Shown: piece by piece, positions 1 through 8,234 of the stretch
Numbering within the stretch: position 1 is the stretch's first letter
Layout of the letters: every line of letters starts with the position of its first letter
From: Bradyrhizobium semiaridum
Lineage (GTDB): Bacteria > Pseudomonadota > Alphaproteobacteria > Rhizobiales > Xanthobacteraceae
Assembly (NCBI RefSeq): GCF_020329505.1
Contig: NZ_JAGKJJ010000005.1
Location: 186,001-250,000, forward strand
DNA: 64,000 nucleotides
Reading direction: 5' to 3'
Position numbers and translations under genes: made by a program
The notes under the pieces: generated by a model
Told to the model about the DNA's origin: nothing
Database searches by the model: none
What the model saw: only the letters and a program-made list of their open reading frames with translations

Positions 1-367
1 GCTCGTCTTCATCGGTGCTGGAAGGTGGCATGAACTCGCAACGCAGCAGGAACGATCCGGCCGGCAGCGACAGTGGGACAGTATCTGAAATGCTTCCGAC
101 TTCGATAGCGCCGTCAGCTGGAACCTCGAAGGGCACCTCGATGACGCGTACTGCATCCTGGCGAACGGGACTGGCGTGGTTCACCACATGAATCTCCACC
201 GAATGTCGACCAGAGACAACCATAGAACTGAACGAAACGCTGCCAGGACGCCAAGTGAAGCCCTGCGAGACATGTTGGTCGGTCCAGTCATTGTATGGGT
301 GCTTCAACGCACTGTTGAACACCGAGAGTTGACCGTAGGAGAGTTCAAAATTGACGGTTACCGCCAT
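1..367 (-). CDS. ComJ-like nuclease immunity protein (partial)
   Basis: Reading leftward from an ATG at 367 gives 122 open codons running off the window edge. The N-terminal part carries a DWTD motif followed by a glycine and a GSVSF segment, which matches the start of Bacillus ComJ, the inhibitor of the competence DNase NucA. The C-terminal part (PLSLPAGSFLLRCEF) matches the usual ComJ end, so few residues should be missing. A GGAG ribosome site lies 7 bases before the ATG. It starts 2 bases after the stop of the nuclease-toxin gene, so the two form a toxin-immunity pair. The immunity role is inferred from ComJ biology and position. Confidence 0.75.
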   Translation of the reverse strand, partial: MAVTVNFELSYGQLSVFNSALKHPYNDWTDQHVSQGFTWRPGSVSFSSMVVSGRHSVEIHVVNHASPVRQDAVRVIEVPFEVPADGAIEVGSISDTVPLSLPAGSFLLRCEFMPPSSTDEDE

Positions 368-369
368 CG

Positions 370-997
370 TCAATCTCCAATATTGATCTTGATTCGCGCT
401 CCGTTTGGCAATCCACGGCATGAATTGCCGACTGTAGCACGTCCCGATCGGTTGTGTTTCAGATTGATCGGCCGAACGTCGGCATCAGCACTGCCTTCCA
501 TGAACATTGCGGGAGGATACTCGTCTAACCCTTGCCAGCAACCTTATCCAGTTTGCCTGTTGCCGCCCGTCTGCCGGGCCGATAAATCGTCAGGACACTT
601 GGGTGACCTGCATTGATGGCGTCGGCTGCGAGATAGCCAATGCGTTGCGTAGGTGTGTAGGTCGTCGCCTTCAACTCGCCGGTCGGTTGGTAATACGATG
701 CCAATCGAAAGCTGGTGTGTCGGGAGGCAGTGGCGGTGCGGCCGTTGGATTTCGTGTGGCGATCGGCTCCGGCACGCTGTCGCCCGCGGAGTCTGGTTCC
801 CAGGATTCACCAGGAGAGACAGCTGGTGTGTCAACTACGGGCACGCCGCGAGTGGGTTGCGCAGCGCCAGTCGCAACGTCTTGAGGTTGACCTTGAGCCT
901 GGCCATCCGGGCCGAACGGATCATGGTCAACGGGAATGAAGGAAAAGTCCGAGAACTCCGGCTGATGGTCCACCGGCACCAGGGAAAAATCAGACAT
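370..997 (-). pseudogene. NucA/NucB-type DNase toxin, two frameshifts
   Basis: The start (997) overlaps the portal stop by 8 bases. The N-terminal part repeats the motif DFSxxPVDHxP and is proline-rich; this frame stops at 671. A second frame, about 716-525, continues with TYTPTQRIGYLAADAI and PSVLTIYR. A third frame, about 532-370, gives GLDEYPPAMFMEG and ends at 370. Joined, they read as one protein of about 209 residues ending in a NucA/NucB deoxyribonuclease domain, whose hallmark is the DExP-A segment (here DEYPPAM). Two shifts are needed, so the gene is broken or the sequence holds indel errors. The neighbouring ComJ-like gene supports the identity. Confidence 0.7.
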
Positions 998-2687
998 GAT
1001 GAACGACCATCAGGTATTTGCCGGGCCGCTTCGGATCCTCGACATAATGGTGGCCGTCCCTCGCCTTGCGCGCGCCCGGGACAGCGGCACGTTCTGATTT
1101 CTTTGCTTGCGTCGCTGCCTTCAGATTCGCGTCCAGCACCCTGAGCTGTGCATCGAGCTCGGCCTTGATCTTCGCCAGCTCGATCTCTGACTCGGTCTTT
1201 AGCTTCTGACGGACTGCATCGGCCTGAGCTTTCTGCTGTTCGATCTGCGCCTGTGCCTGCAACGCCAGCACCGTTGGGTCGGGCGGCGGCGCGGGCGGCG
1301 CCGGCGGCGGATTGAGCAACTGCCCCGTCTGCGGATTGACGGCCGCCGGATCGTTGAAGAAGCGGTCCGGGTTCCTGTGGCCCATGATCCGCGTCAGCTC
1401 GATGGCGGTGTTGTAGAGTTCGCGGTCGCCGACCATGTTGAGCTTGCCGCCGCCGATCAGCTCCTTCTGCAAATTGGCAAGCGCCATCACCTGGGCGAAT
1501 TGCTGCGCCTTGCCGCCGGTGCCGAGGCCGACATTGATGGTCATGTCGTCGCGTGTCTTCCAGTTCCGCGGGTCGACAGTCACCCATGCATTGCGCAGCC
1601 GCACCGTCTCCTGCTGCTGTCCATGCTTGCGGATCGTGCCGTGCAGCAGCGCGAAGATGTCGCGTACGCCCTCGGCCATGATCCGCGCGATCAGCTTGAT
1701 GCGCATCTGCGACGCCGAGAATACCTGCGCCACAGCCGTCGCCGACTGGTTCTGCAGCGCATTGGCATCGATGCCCTGCGACTGCCGGCTGAGCCCGGTG
1801 CGGCTCTCGAGCTCGGTGTCGATGTACTGCATCATCGGATAGATCGACGAGGTGATGTCGGGCACCACCTGCCAGTTCAGCCCGCCCGCGGTCTTGGTAC
1901 GCACCACGCCGCCCGGCCGCGATACCAGAAGATCGTCCAGCGTGTTGGGGCCTGCGTTGCTCTCGGCCACCTCGACACGCGGGTTGTTGTGCAGATAGAG
2001 ATTGTCGAGCGCGCCGCGCTTCAGCGCCGTCTTTTCCCGCTGAAGTGGCATCACGAGATCGGCGATTGAGCGGCCGAAGAAACGGTGCGTCATCGGCACC
2101 GGCGTCGTTGCCGCGAACGGCATGGCATCGAACGGCGCGATGCAGTCGCGGCCGTCCTTGCGCAGGATCTCGCCCTGATCGCCGCCGGTGATCACCTGGT
2201 ACAAGGACGGCCGACCATTGCCCTCATAATCCATCCGCACATAGTGCTCGGTGATGCGCACCAGCCGTGCCGCCGTGTTGGTGCCGCCGGCACCGCTGCC
2301 AAAATGCTCGTCGGCGGTATCGCGCGCCAGCGCCTCGATATTGCTGTGGCCGGTATAGTCGTTCAGCGACCTGATCTGCGCGGCGTCGAAGCCTTCCGCG
2401 ACCAGTTGCGCCTCCGTCTTCGTGACGACTTCATGGAAGCAGTAGTTGCTGTCTCGGATGTTGCGCGCGCCGCGCTCGATGCCGAATTCCTCCGGCCGAG
2501 GCGGCAACGGATCGGAATATCGCGGATCGAATTCTTCCATCCACGATTTTCGTCCTAGCTCGCGCCTCCGCTCGTGCTCTTGCCTCCGCTCCGTTTCCCG
2601 CTGTCGCTCTCGCTCCAATGGATTTTCATCAACCTTTGAAAGAATACGGTTCGGTGTTAGGGTCCACTCTGGAAATATTTCTTTCAT
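990..2687 (-). CDS. Phage portal protein, C-terminal part (chimeric 5' end)
   Basis: From about 2498 leftward the protein reads as the C-terminal two thirds of a podovirus/P22-type portal (about 500 residues: EEFGIERGARNI, then SRPGGVVRTKT and a TGLSRQSQGID segment). It ends in a long Gln/Ala/Lys-rich coiled coil (ALQAQAQIEQQKAQADAV). The first ~65 residues from the ATG at 2687 are unrelated, charged (RERQRETERRQEHERRREL) and come from an insert that splits the portal gene. The true N-terminal portal segment lies at 3302-3874. A product made here would lack the portal N terminus and is unlikely to assemble. Confidence 0.75.
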   Translation of the reverse strand: MKEIFPEWTLTPNRILSKVDENPLERERQRETERRQEHERRRELGRKSWMEEFDPRYSDPLPPRPEEFGIERGARNIRDSNYCFHEVVTKTEAQLVAEGFDAAQIRSLNDYTGHSNIEALARDTADEHFGSGAGGTNTAARLVRITEHYVRMDYEGNGRPSLYQVITGGDQGEILRKDGRDCIAPFDAMPFAATTPVPMTHRFFGRSIADLVMPLQREKTALKRGALDNLYLHNNPRVEVAESNAGPNTLDDLLVSRPGGVVRTKTAGGLNWQVVPDITSSIYPMMQYIDTELESRTGLSRQSQGIDANALQNQSATAVAQVFSASQMRIKLIARIMAEGVRDIFALLHGTIRKHGQQQETVRLRNAWVTVDPRNWKTRDDMTINVGLGTGGKAQQFAQVMALANLQKELIGGGKLNMVGDRELYNTAIELTRIMGHRNPDRFFNDPAAVNPQTGQLLNPPPAPPAPPPDPTVLALQAQAQIEQQKAQADAVRQKLKTESEIELAKIKAELDAQLRVLDANLKAATQAKKSERAAVPGARKARDGHHYVEDPKRPGKYLMVVHHV

Positions 2688-2839
2688 TTCAGCTTCTTCG
2701 GTTAGAGACTTCCGCGATATGCCGCAGTCACTGAGCAGTGTTCCAGTTGCACGATAATTGCTCGCCTTTTGGGACAGCGCCGGAGCAGATCTCTCGCCAA
2801 TCCCAACGTGCAAGCAGGCCCTGCTGCCATCTGTATTCC

Positions 2840-3205
2840 TTATTCGGTTGACCGACTGCCTGCGCAGTTTGCTTGATAGGCTTTCCAGGATTTGAATGTC
2901 TGATAGGCGGCCCAGAGAAATCCGATCAGCACGAAACAGCCAAGAGCAGGATTTCCCGACGCGAAGAATCCGAGCGAACCGGACAAGGCAGCCGCGCACC
3001 CGGCGTACAAGACCTTCATGTACTCCGTCTGCAGGGGCAGCGACGTCGACGGCGCGAGGGCATAAGTGTGAACCGCATATCTCGACATGAGGTCGTCCTG
3101 GAACTGTGGAGGCAATGAATCGACGAGCTCGCGGCGAAGGACTTCGCTTCTGACGGCCGACCATATTGCAGCAATCGCGGTGATAGCAAAGAAGACGACG
3201 GACAT
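2840..3205 (-). CDS. Small membrane protein inserted within the portal gene
   Basis: A 121-residue protein starts at the ATG at 3205, preceded by a GGGGAA ribosome site. It has an N-terminal hydrophobic helix (MSVVFFAITAIAAIWSAV), a soluble stretch with SLPPQFQDDL, and two C-terminal hydrophobic helices around YAGCAAALSGSLGFFA and LGCFVLIGFLWAA. No enzymatic motif is visible and I do not recognise the family. The gene sits between the two halves of the portal gene, so it belongs to inserted DNA and not to the phage packaging module. It could be a passenger (moron-like) gene or a displaced host gene. Nothing in it resembles a homing endonuclease or transposase. Confidence 0.6.
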   Translation of the reverse strand: MSVVFFAITAIAAIWSAVRSEVLRRELVDSLPPQFQDDLMSRYAVHTYALAPSTSLPLQTEYMKVLYAGCAAALSGSLGFFASGNPALGCFVLIGFLWAAYQTFKSWKAYQANCAGSRSTE

Positions 3206-3301
3206 GGCATTTCCCCGACCGATGGCACTCCGCAGTATGCACAGAACTCCGCGCGCTTCGCCATGCTGCATGTAGACGTCTGCCCGACACCTGCAAGACA
3301 G

Positions 3302-3874
3302 TCAGGTCATCGCCTTCGTCCGGACATCATCCGCCGGATCACGTGCTGTATGCTCGACGATCTTCATCGCGCCGTTCGACTCCATTACCGCCTGTGCCAG
3401 GAGGGCGAATTGATCATCGGTGAGATCGTAGTAGGTCTCGCGGCTCTCCTCTTCCCGCTCTTCCCACCACACCTTGACGATGCCGACCTTCGACAGTAGC
3501 GCATCCTTGACGAATGAATAGAGCGTCATGAAGCCGGGATTCTGCTGCATGAAGACATGGTTGACATAGTCGGTCTCCTGCTGCGCGGCCGCCTCGTCCT
3601 CTGGGCCGACCGGCTCGAAGCGGACGACTTCGTCGGAGCCGGCAAAGATGTCCATCAACGAGGGCATCAGCCCTTCGATGGTGTCGGCGACATCGGTCGA
3701 GACCGCGCGCGACCGCCCGTCCTGCGCCGGCATGTCCTTGCGCATGTCGCCGAGATAATAGTCCATCGCATCCGCCCGCTCCTCGGCGAGCCGGGCCGCG
3801 GACAGCGCCGCGAGGGCATCGGCCTTTTCGGAGGCGAGCATTGCCTTGAGATCGGACGTGGACATTTTTGGCAT
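3302..3874 (-). pseudogene. Phage portal protein, N-terminal fragment
   Basis: The ATG at 3874 has AAGG 9 bases upstream. It encodes 190 residues typical of a portal N terminus: MSTSDLKAML, then DTIEGLMPSLMDIFAGSD and VKDALLSKVGIVKVWWEE. The frame stops abruptly after VRTKAMT, where portals normally continue into a long alpha/beta core. That core resumes at about 2498, after roughly 0.8 kb of foreign sequence. The fragment follows the terminase gene in the usual terminase-portal order. It is the 5' half of a disrupted gene. Confidence 0.75.
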
Positions 3875-4170
3875 TGGTGAAAACCTTGATTTGGGAAGCG
3901 CAGAGGTTCGAGATCGCCAATCGACAGCCATAACCGGCGCAGCAATCGCGTGATGGGGAACATCCGGCTTATGAAAGCGCGGTGGTGCAGGAAATCTGGA
4001 ATTAAGCGTAAATCGAGGGAGAACGATCACTTGTCACCCGGCCGCCTAAGCAGCCGACGCAATTTACGGCTAGCGCGTCGTTCGCTTCCAGACGGCTCGT
4101 CCCGGATTCCAGCCCGACCGCTATGAGCGAGCCTGCTTCGACGCATACTTGCGCATCTTGCAGATACGCT

Positions 4171-5457
4171 TCATACCCACCCGTGGTCCCGATAACGGAT
4201 CACCCGATTGAAACTCCCCGCCCTGCCCGGCGCCTCGTAGCAGATCGCCATCAGGCCGAGTGCGTCTGCCGCGTGGCTTGACCAGTCGTGCTCCGGGCCG
4301 AGGCCGACATTGCGCACCTCGTCCTTGCGCTCGTGGTAGAAGCCGATCGCGTCGCGGCCGGCTTCGGTCGTCGCCTCGTTCCACCAGATCTGCGGCCCGA
4401 GCCGGCGCAGCGCCTCGATCCGCATCATCGCTGCGCCGCGGCCCTGGTTCTTCACCGGCGGCTCGACGGTGAAGCCTGCATCGCGCAGATGATCCTCGTA
4501 GCGTTTGCCCGTGATGTTGTTCATCGCCATCCCGTCGTGCGGCAGATACAGGATCGCGTTCTGATAGCCGCGCGAGCGTAGCCAGTTGACGTGATAAGCC
4601 AATACCTGTCCGACGCTCTCATAGTAGTCCAGGACCTTGATCTGGCTGCCGGCCCACTGCACGACCCAGATCGTGAAGGCATCTGCGGTCGCACCGGCGC
4701 CGCCGATGTCGATGAAGGCGCGCAGCGGCAACAATGGATCGGCGGCAATCTTGCCGATGCGCCCGCTGCTCCGGGCCTGCGACAACATCTCGGCAAAGTA
4801 AGCGCCCTCGAATGCCTGCACGTAGTCCCCTTCCCAAATGTGCTGGTAACGGGCCGGATAAAGCGAAAGGTCGGTTCGCCGCTCCTCTTCGAGGACCGCC
4901 GGAAACCAAGGATTGTCGCGCCAGCTCGCGTTGACGACAATCGCACCTGGCGGCTTGCGCACCCGCAGGAAATCATCGACCGCGTCGGACTTCCTTCGCG
5001 GATTCCAGCTAGCCCACAATTCGGAGCCCGGCGCGCGGATCGTCGGCCGCAGCAGAGCGAGGCTGTGCGCGCTCAGCGATTGCGCTTCATCGATCCAGGC
5101 GACCTTGAAACCCTCCAGACTCTTGATCGAGTCGGCCGTGTGGTCGCGCATGCCGCGGAAGATGACAACCCCATCACCCGGCGTCCCGATCCTGTCCGAA
5201 TAAAGCTTGAAACCGGCACCGATACCGAGCGAGGCGATCTTGCTCTCGACCAGCCGCTTCGAGGACTGCGCCAGCGTTCGCTGCGCCTCGCGGATGCAAA
5301 CAGCCAATGTGCCACGCTCGGCCTGGCACATCTCGACCAGCAGTTCGCCGAAGAAGTGCGACTTGCCCGATCCTCGGCCCCCGAACGCTCCCTTGTAGCG
5401 TGCCGGCTTTAGCAGCGGCTCGAATACTTTTGCAGTTGGAATCTTCAGGATCGACAA
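4171..5457 (-). CDS. terL: Phage terminase large subunit
   Basis: This DNA-packaging ATPase/nuclease is about 428 residues. The Walker A motif GGRGSGKS lies near residues 26-32 and the Walker B motif VAWIDEA near 119-125. The C-terminal nuclease part includes FIDIGGAGATADAF and ends HGWV. The start is set at a TTG at 5457, because AGGTG lies about 6 bases before it and family members begin at a matching SILKIP sequence; an upstream ATG would add unrelated residues. It follows a small-subunit-like gene and precedes the portal. A 17-codon ORF (4120-4174, MKRICKMRKY) overlaps its stop and may be translated. Both ATPase motifs are intact although the neighbouring portal is broken. Confidence 0.88.
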   Translation of the reverse strand: MSILKIPTAKVFEPLLKPARYKGAFGGRGSGKSHFFGELLVEMCQAERGTLAVCIREAQRTLAQSSKRLVESKIASLGIGAGFKLYSDRIGTPGDGVVIFRGMRDHTADSIKSLEGFKVAWIDEAQSLSAHSLALLRPTIRAPGSELWASWNPRRKSDAVDDFLRVRKPPGAIVVNASWRDNPWFPAVLEEERRTDLSLYPARYQHIWEGDYVQAFEGAYFAEMLSQARSSGRIGKIAADPLLPLRAFIDIGGAGATADAFTIWVVQWAGSQIKVLDYYESVGQVLAYHVNWLRSRGYQNAILYLPHDGMAMNNITGKRYEDHLRDAGFTVEPPVKNQGRGAAMMRIEALRRLGPQIWWNEATTEAGRDAIGFYHERKDEVRNVGLGPEHDWSSHAADALGLMAICYEAPGRAGSFNRVIRYRDHGWV

Positions 5458-5645
5458 GGTTACACCTGACGTGGCCGCGCGTCCGGCCCCAGCAAGGCTA
5501 GTCCGAGAGGGCCTCTGCAGCGCTCTGGTAGAGCGGTCGTACAAGACGGGGCACACAAAGCCGCGAGCGTCGGGCTCTCGTTGAAGGTCTTGGGCGAAGC
5601 AATCCGGTCGTACCGATGGACCGGACGGGCTGCGGCCGCGACCGC

Positions 5646-5900
5646 TCAAAGGTCTTCACCCGCGAGGTCCTCCGGCTCGACGATGACGCGCTCGATGCGG
5701 TGCACAGTTTCGAGTGCTCCTTCGCCCCTCTCCATCGCCTGCGGCGCCTTGCCCCAGCCGCGGTCGAGGATGGCGTTGGCCGCAGACACCCGCGCAGCCG
5801 GGGTTGCACTTGTGGATCGCATCACGCCCACGAGCGCGTTGATCGCCGTCCTGGTGTGGCTGCGCGCAAGCGACCTTATCTGGGTGATCGATTTGGCCAC
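5646..5900 (-). CDS. Terminase small-subunit-like protein
   Basis: An 84-residue protein starts with GTG at 5900 behind a strong GGGAGGAG ribosome site. It begins MAKSITQIRSLARSHT and continues RVSAANAILDRGWGKAP. The segment AANAILDRGWGKAPQ is typical of small helix-turn-helix proteins encoded directly before the large terminase in alphaproteobacterial prophages, where they recognise phage DNA. The stop codon of the preceding tiny ORF lies just before its start, suggesting coupled translation. The terminase role rests on position and general resemblance, not on a catalytic motif. Confidence 0.65.
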   Translation of the reverse strand: MAKSITQIRSLARSHTRTAINALVGVMRSTSATPAARVSAANAILDRGWGKAPQAMERGEGALETVHRIERVIVEPEDLAGEDL

Positions 5901-6062
5901 CTACTTCTCCTCCCAATCGGAGGGGAGGTACTCGCTCGGCGCCGTATCGGGGCGATCGATGTCGCGATCGGGCACGGTCGTGCGAAATACGATGGTGGGA
6001 AAATCCGTCTGCTCGCGATCCCGGCGCGGCCTTGGAATGAACTGGATGATGTCTGCGCTCAC
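5901..6062 (-). CDS. Small conserved phage-block protein
   Basis: This is a 53-codon ORF with a GTG start at 6062 that overlaps the stop of the preceding tiny ORF (GTGA) and ends immediately before the GTG of the terminase small-subunit-like gene. It reads VSADIIQFIPRPRR, then DFPTIVFRT, and ends YLPSDWEEK. No domain is recognised. The tight start-stop coupling on both sides and the non-random composition support real translation. Function unknown. Confidence 0.6.
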   Translation of the reverse strand: MSADIIQFIPRPRRDREQTDFPTIVFRTTVPDRDIDRPDTAPSEYLPSDWEEK

Positions 6063-6130
6063 GCGAACTGCTCCCACACTGCAATGGCAATCAGGCCCGC
6101 AAGCGCGAGCGATATCAGACAGGCGGTCAT
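6059..6130 (-). CDS. Tiny membrane peptide ORF
   Basis: A 23-residue peptide starts at the ATG at 6130 behind GAGG: MTACLISLALAGLIAIAVWE. It is almost entirely a single hydrophobic helix and its stop overlaps the start of the next ORF. It could be a leader or a small membrane peptide. The first ten codons lie inside the left copy of a 400-bp direct repeat. The right copy begins another ORF with the same ten residues. Confidence 0.45.
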   Translation of the reverse strand: MTACLISLALAGLIAIAVWEQFA

Positions 6131-6503
6131 GCGAACCTCGTTTGATCGGCCGGCAGCGCCGCGCCGGCGATAAAATAAATGTGCGGCAGATCGCGCAATC
6201 GGCTGCGATCTTTGGGGCGCGAACCTTATCCCTGACGAGCGGGGCCGCGGGCGGCGCCGGCTTTCACCGCGCCGCAGGACCGGCGCGTTCGCGCGCGCCG
6301 GCCAATTGGTGATTGTTACAAGAGGTTCGGACGGCGGCGCGCTGACGACGCTCAGCGACGGGGGAGGATGTGGCGTCGTGACGTAGCGGCCGCCGTCCGA
6401 TCGGTGAAACGGCAAGCAAAAAGCCCGCCGCGGACCTCTCCGCGCGGGCTTCTGACAATTTCGGAATGATGGAATTATGCCGGTGAGTTGCCCGACGTGT
6501 CAA
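6102..6503. repeat. Direct repeat, left copy (~400 bp)
   Basis: This stretch is almost identical to 6741-7140 in the same orientation, differing by a few substitutions and one- or two-base indels. It begins at agcgcgagcgatatcag and ends at cccgacgtgtcaa. Read on the minus strand it holds a terminator, a leader and the first ten codons of a small ORF. It looks like a duplicated terminator-plus-promoter cassette, not an insertion sequence: there is no transposase gene. Confidence 0.85.
6421..6451 (-). terminator. Rho-independent terminator (left repeat copy)
   Basis: AAGCCCG and CGCGGA pair with TCCGCG and CGGGCTT around a CCTC loop, giving a 13-bp GC-rich stem with one bulged base. A run of five A on the plus strand becomes a T tract on the minus strand. 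It would end minus-strand transcripts from the small ORF at 6599-6769. Confidence 0.75.
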
Positions 6504-6598
6504 ATGTTTTTAGATCGAGGAGATCGACAAGATGCGACACGTCGGACGACGCCAGCGTTGTCGCGGCCAACTCGTATCCGGCCGATGCGAACAATTGC

Positions 6599-6769
6599 TC
6601 AAATCATCGCCAAGGTAGTATCCTGCACCTGATATGTCACCGATGTCCCCGTCGAGTTGGGACTTTCTCGGCCTTTCAGTGCAATGTGAGCCACAAAGAG
6701 TGCGAAGCTGAGAGCGTCGGCCATGGCATCTGGGCTTACGAGCGCGAGCGATATCAGGCAGGCGGTCAT
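6599..6769 (-). CDS. Small ORF sharing its start with the 6059-6130 peptide
   Basis: A 56-codon ORF starts at the ATG at 6769 with the same GAGG site and the same first ten residues (MTACLISLAL) as the tiny peptide at 6130. It then diverges to VSPDAMADALSFALFVAH and a polar tail ending TTLAMI. The divergence point is the edge of the direct repeat. The left-copy terminator lies 150 bases downstream. No family recognised; coding status is uncertain. Confidence 0.4.
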   Translation of the reverse strand: MTACLISLALVSPDAMADALSFALFVAHIALKGRESPNSTGTSVTYQVQDTTLAMI

Positions 6770-7140
6770 GCGAACCTCGTTTGATCGGCCGGCAGCGCCG
6801 CGCCGGCGATAGAATAAATGTGCGGCAGATCGCGCAATCGGCTGCGATCTTTGGGGCGCGAACCTTATCCGTGATGAGCGGGCCGCGGGCGGCGCCGGCT
6901 TTCACCGCGCCGCAGGACCGGCGCGTTCGCGCGCGCCGGCCAATTGGTGATTGTTACAAGGTTCGGACGGCGGCGCGCTGACGACGCTCAAGCGACGGGG
7001 GAGGATGTGGCGTCGTGACGTAGCGGCCGCCGTCCGATCGGTGAAACGGCAAGCAAAAAGCCCGCCGCGGACCTCTCCGCGCGGGCTTCTGACAATTTCG
7101 GAATGATGGAATTATGCCGGTGAGTTGCCCGACGTGTCAA
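6741..7140. repeat. Direct repeat, right copy (~400 bp)
   Basis: Second copy of the 6102-6503 repeat, same orientation, separated from it by 237 bp. It includes its own copy of the minus-strand terminator and small-ORF start. Sequence identity is near complete, which points to recent duplication or ongoing gene conversion. Confidence 0.85.
7058..7088 (-). terminator. Rho-independent terminator (right repeat copy)
   Basis: Same hairpin as at 6421-6451, with a minus-strand T tract. It would end transcription from the minus-strand membrane protein gene at 7436-7723. Confidence 0.7.
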
Positions 7141-7265
7141 CCGTTTTTCCGAAACCTGACGAAAACGGTAAAATTGGAGGGTTCGGCTTCGACAGCCGGA
7201 AACCGCCTTCGGCGAAACTCGTGTCAACTCCCATCATCGCAACAGGAATTTTCGCCGGCCGCCGT

Positions 7266-7376
7266 ATGGGCACCGCCATGTGCCAGTATGGCGGCCTGTT
7301 CTGCGAAAGTCCGACCCTGGTGCTGGTCGGCGCAGGCCTGGCTGCGGCATGGGGTACGTTCGTCAGCGTGCGTTGA
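7266..7376 (+). CDS. Small hydrophobic ORF
   Basis: A 36-residue ORF reads MGTAMCQYGGLFCESP and then a hydrophobic helix ending WGTFVSVR. It follows the right repeat copy with no clear ribosome site. The compact layout of a short Cys-containing head and one membrane helix resembles small proteins often annotated in rhizobia, but no function can be given. It may also be read from an earlier start in the same frame at 7125. Confidence 0.35.
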   Translation: MGTAMCQYGGLFCESPTLVLVGAGLAAAWGTFVSVR

Positions 7377-7435
7377 CTGCGTTCTCGGGATGTGCTCGCA
7401 ACCGCAGCTATCGTGCGCCGACGCTATGGCCGACA

Positions 7436-7723
7436 CTATGGCGGTGAATTCGGGTTCGCCGGATGAATTGGCTTGGGTCCCGCTGGATCCGGTTCAAGCG
7501 GCGCCCTGGGTTCGGTGGGCGTGACCGTTGCGCCGGCGGCGCGCGCGGCCTCGCCGGTCGTCGAGTAATTGGCCGTGGCGGCCGGCTGCAGCGTTGGCTT
7601 GTTCCAGGGGCCGTGATCGACGATCAGCATGCCCAGCACGCCGAGGGTCGCGACCACCGCGGCCACCACGAGTGGCGTGCCGCCGTGCCGTTTTCTCTCA
7701 TTGACCGCGTGAGCATTCGTCAT
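7436..7723 (-). CDS. Single-pass membrane protein, unknown function
   Basis: A 95-residue protein starts at the ATG at 7723. It has a short basic N terminus (VNERKRHGG), one membrane helix (TPLVVAAVVATLGVLGMLIV), and a proline- and alanine-rich tail ending HPANPNSPP. This is the layout of a small inner-membrane protein with a disordered periplasmic tail. No domain recognised. The neighbouring upstream gene is divergent. Confidence 0.6.
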   Translation of the reverse strand: MTNAHAVNERKRHGGTPLVVAAVVATLGVLGMLIVDHGPWNKPTLQPAATANYSTTGEAARAAGATVTPTEPRAPLEPDPAGPKPIHPANPNSPP

Positions 7724-7936
7724 GCCGTGACCTTCCTCCGCAAATGTCGTTGCTGGAATAAGCCTCGGCTGCCGCGGAAGTTTCCGGTTCCCTGGGCTCG
7801 AAAACGGGCTGTGCGCCCGGAACCAATTCGCGGTTACGGTATTTTCCGAATGTGGCTATTTCCGCGAAGACGGCGTCCATCGCGGATGGCGAGGTTGTTA
7901 GAGCTATCGTCCCTCAGTGAATTTGCGGCACGGCAG

Positions 7937-8197
7937 ATGAGCTTCGAAACGCCCGAATCCCCGCTACAACCGACGCTCGGCGAGCGCGCGATCGACGCCG
8001 CGACCGACGTCTCGCGGACGATTACTGAGGTGTCGGACGGCCTCCGCGCTGCGGCCGATCGGCTGAGCAGTGCCATCGCAGCTTCGCGCCGCCCCGGCGG
8101 AGCGCTCGCGACGGTGAGCGCCGTGACCCGCGAGGCGCCGCTCGCCAGCCTGTTCGTCGCTTTCCTGCTCGGCGTTGCGTTCGCTCGCCGGCGCTAG
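7937..8197 (+). CDS. ElaB/DUF883-like small membrane protein
   Basis: An 86-residue protein starts at MSFETPESPL, has an amphipathic helix rich in Ala, Asp and Arg (SRTITEVSDGLRAAADRL), and ends with a hydrophobic helix and basic tail (PLASLFVAFLLGVAFARRR). That order, helical region then C-terminal anchor then RRR, is like ElaB/YqjD-type proteins. An in-frame upstream ATG at 7886 would add 17 residues; neither start has a good ribosome site. The function in this family, possibly ribosome anchoring, is not established here. Confidence 0.5.
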   Translation: MSFETPESPLQPTLGERAIDAATDVSRTITEVSDGLRAAADRLSSAIAASRRPGGALATVSAVTREAPLASLFVAFLLGVAFARRR

Positions 8198-8234
8198 GGA
8201 AGCCGCTCCAGGCTTAGCTCCTAGAATTTGGCTC

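Noticed and set aside
370..997. Programmed frameshifting of the nuclease toxin
   Set aside because: Two shifts would be needed and neither junction shows a heptamer slippery site; mutation or sequence error is simpler.
2500..3300. Intron or intein inside the portal gene
   Set aside because: The insert has stops in the portal frame, so it is no intein. I see no group I or II intron core, reverse transcriptase or homing endonuclease, though I could not fold the RNA.
6102..7140. Insertion sequence or prophage attachment sites
   Set aside because: The repeats contain no transposase and no flanking integrase or tRNA gene is visible. They hold a terminator and an ORF start instead.
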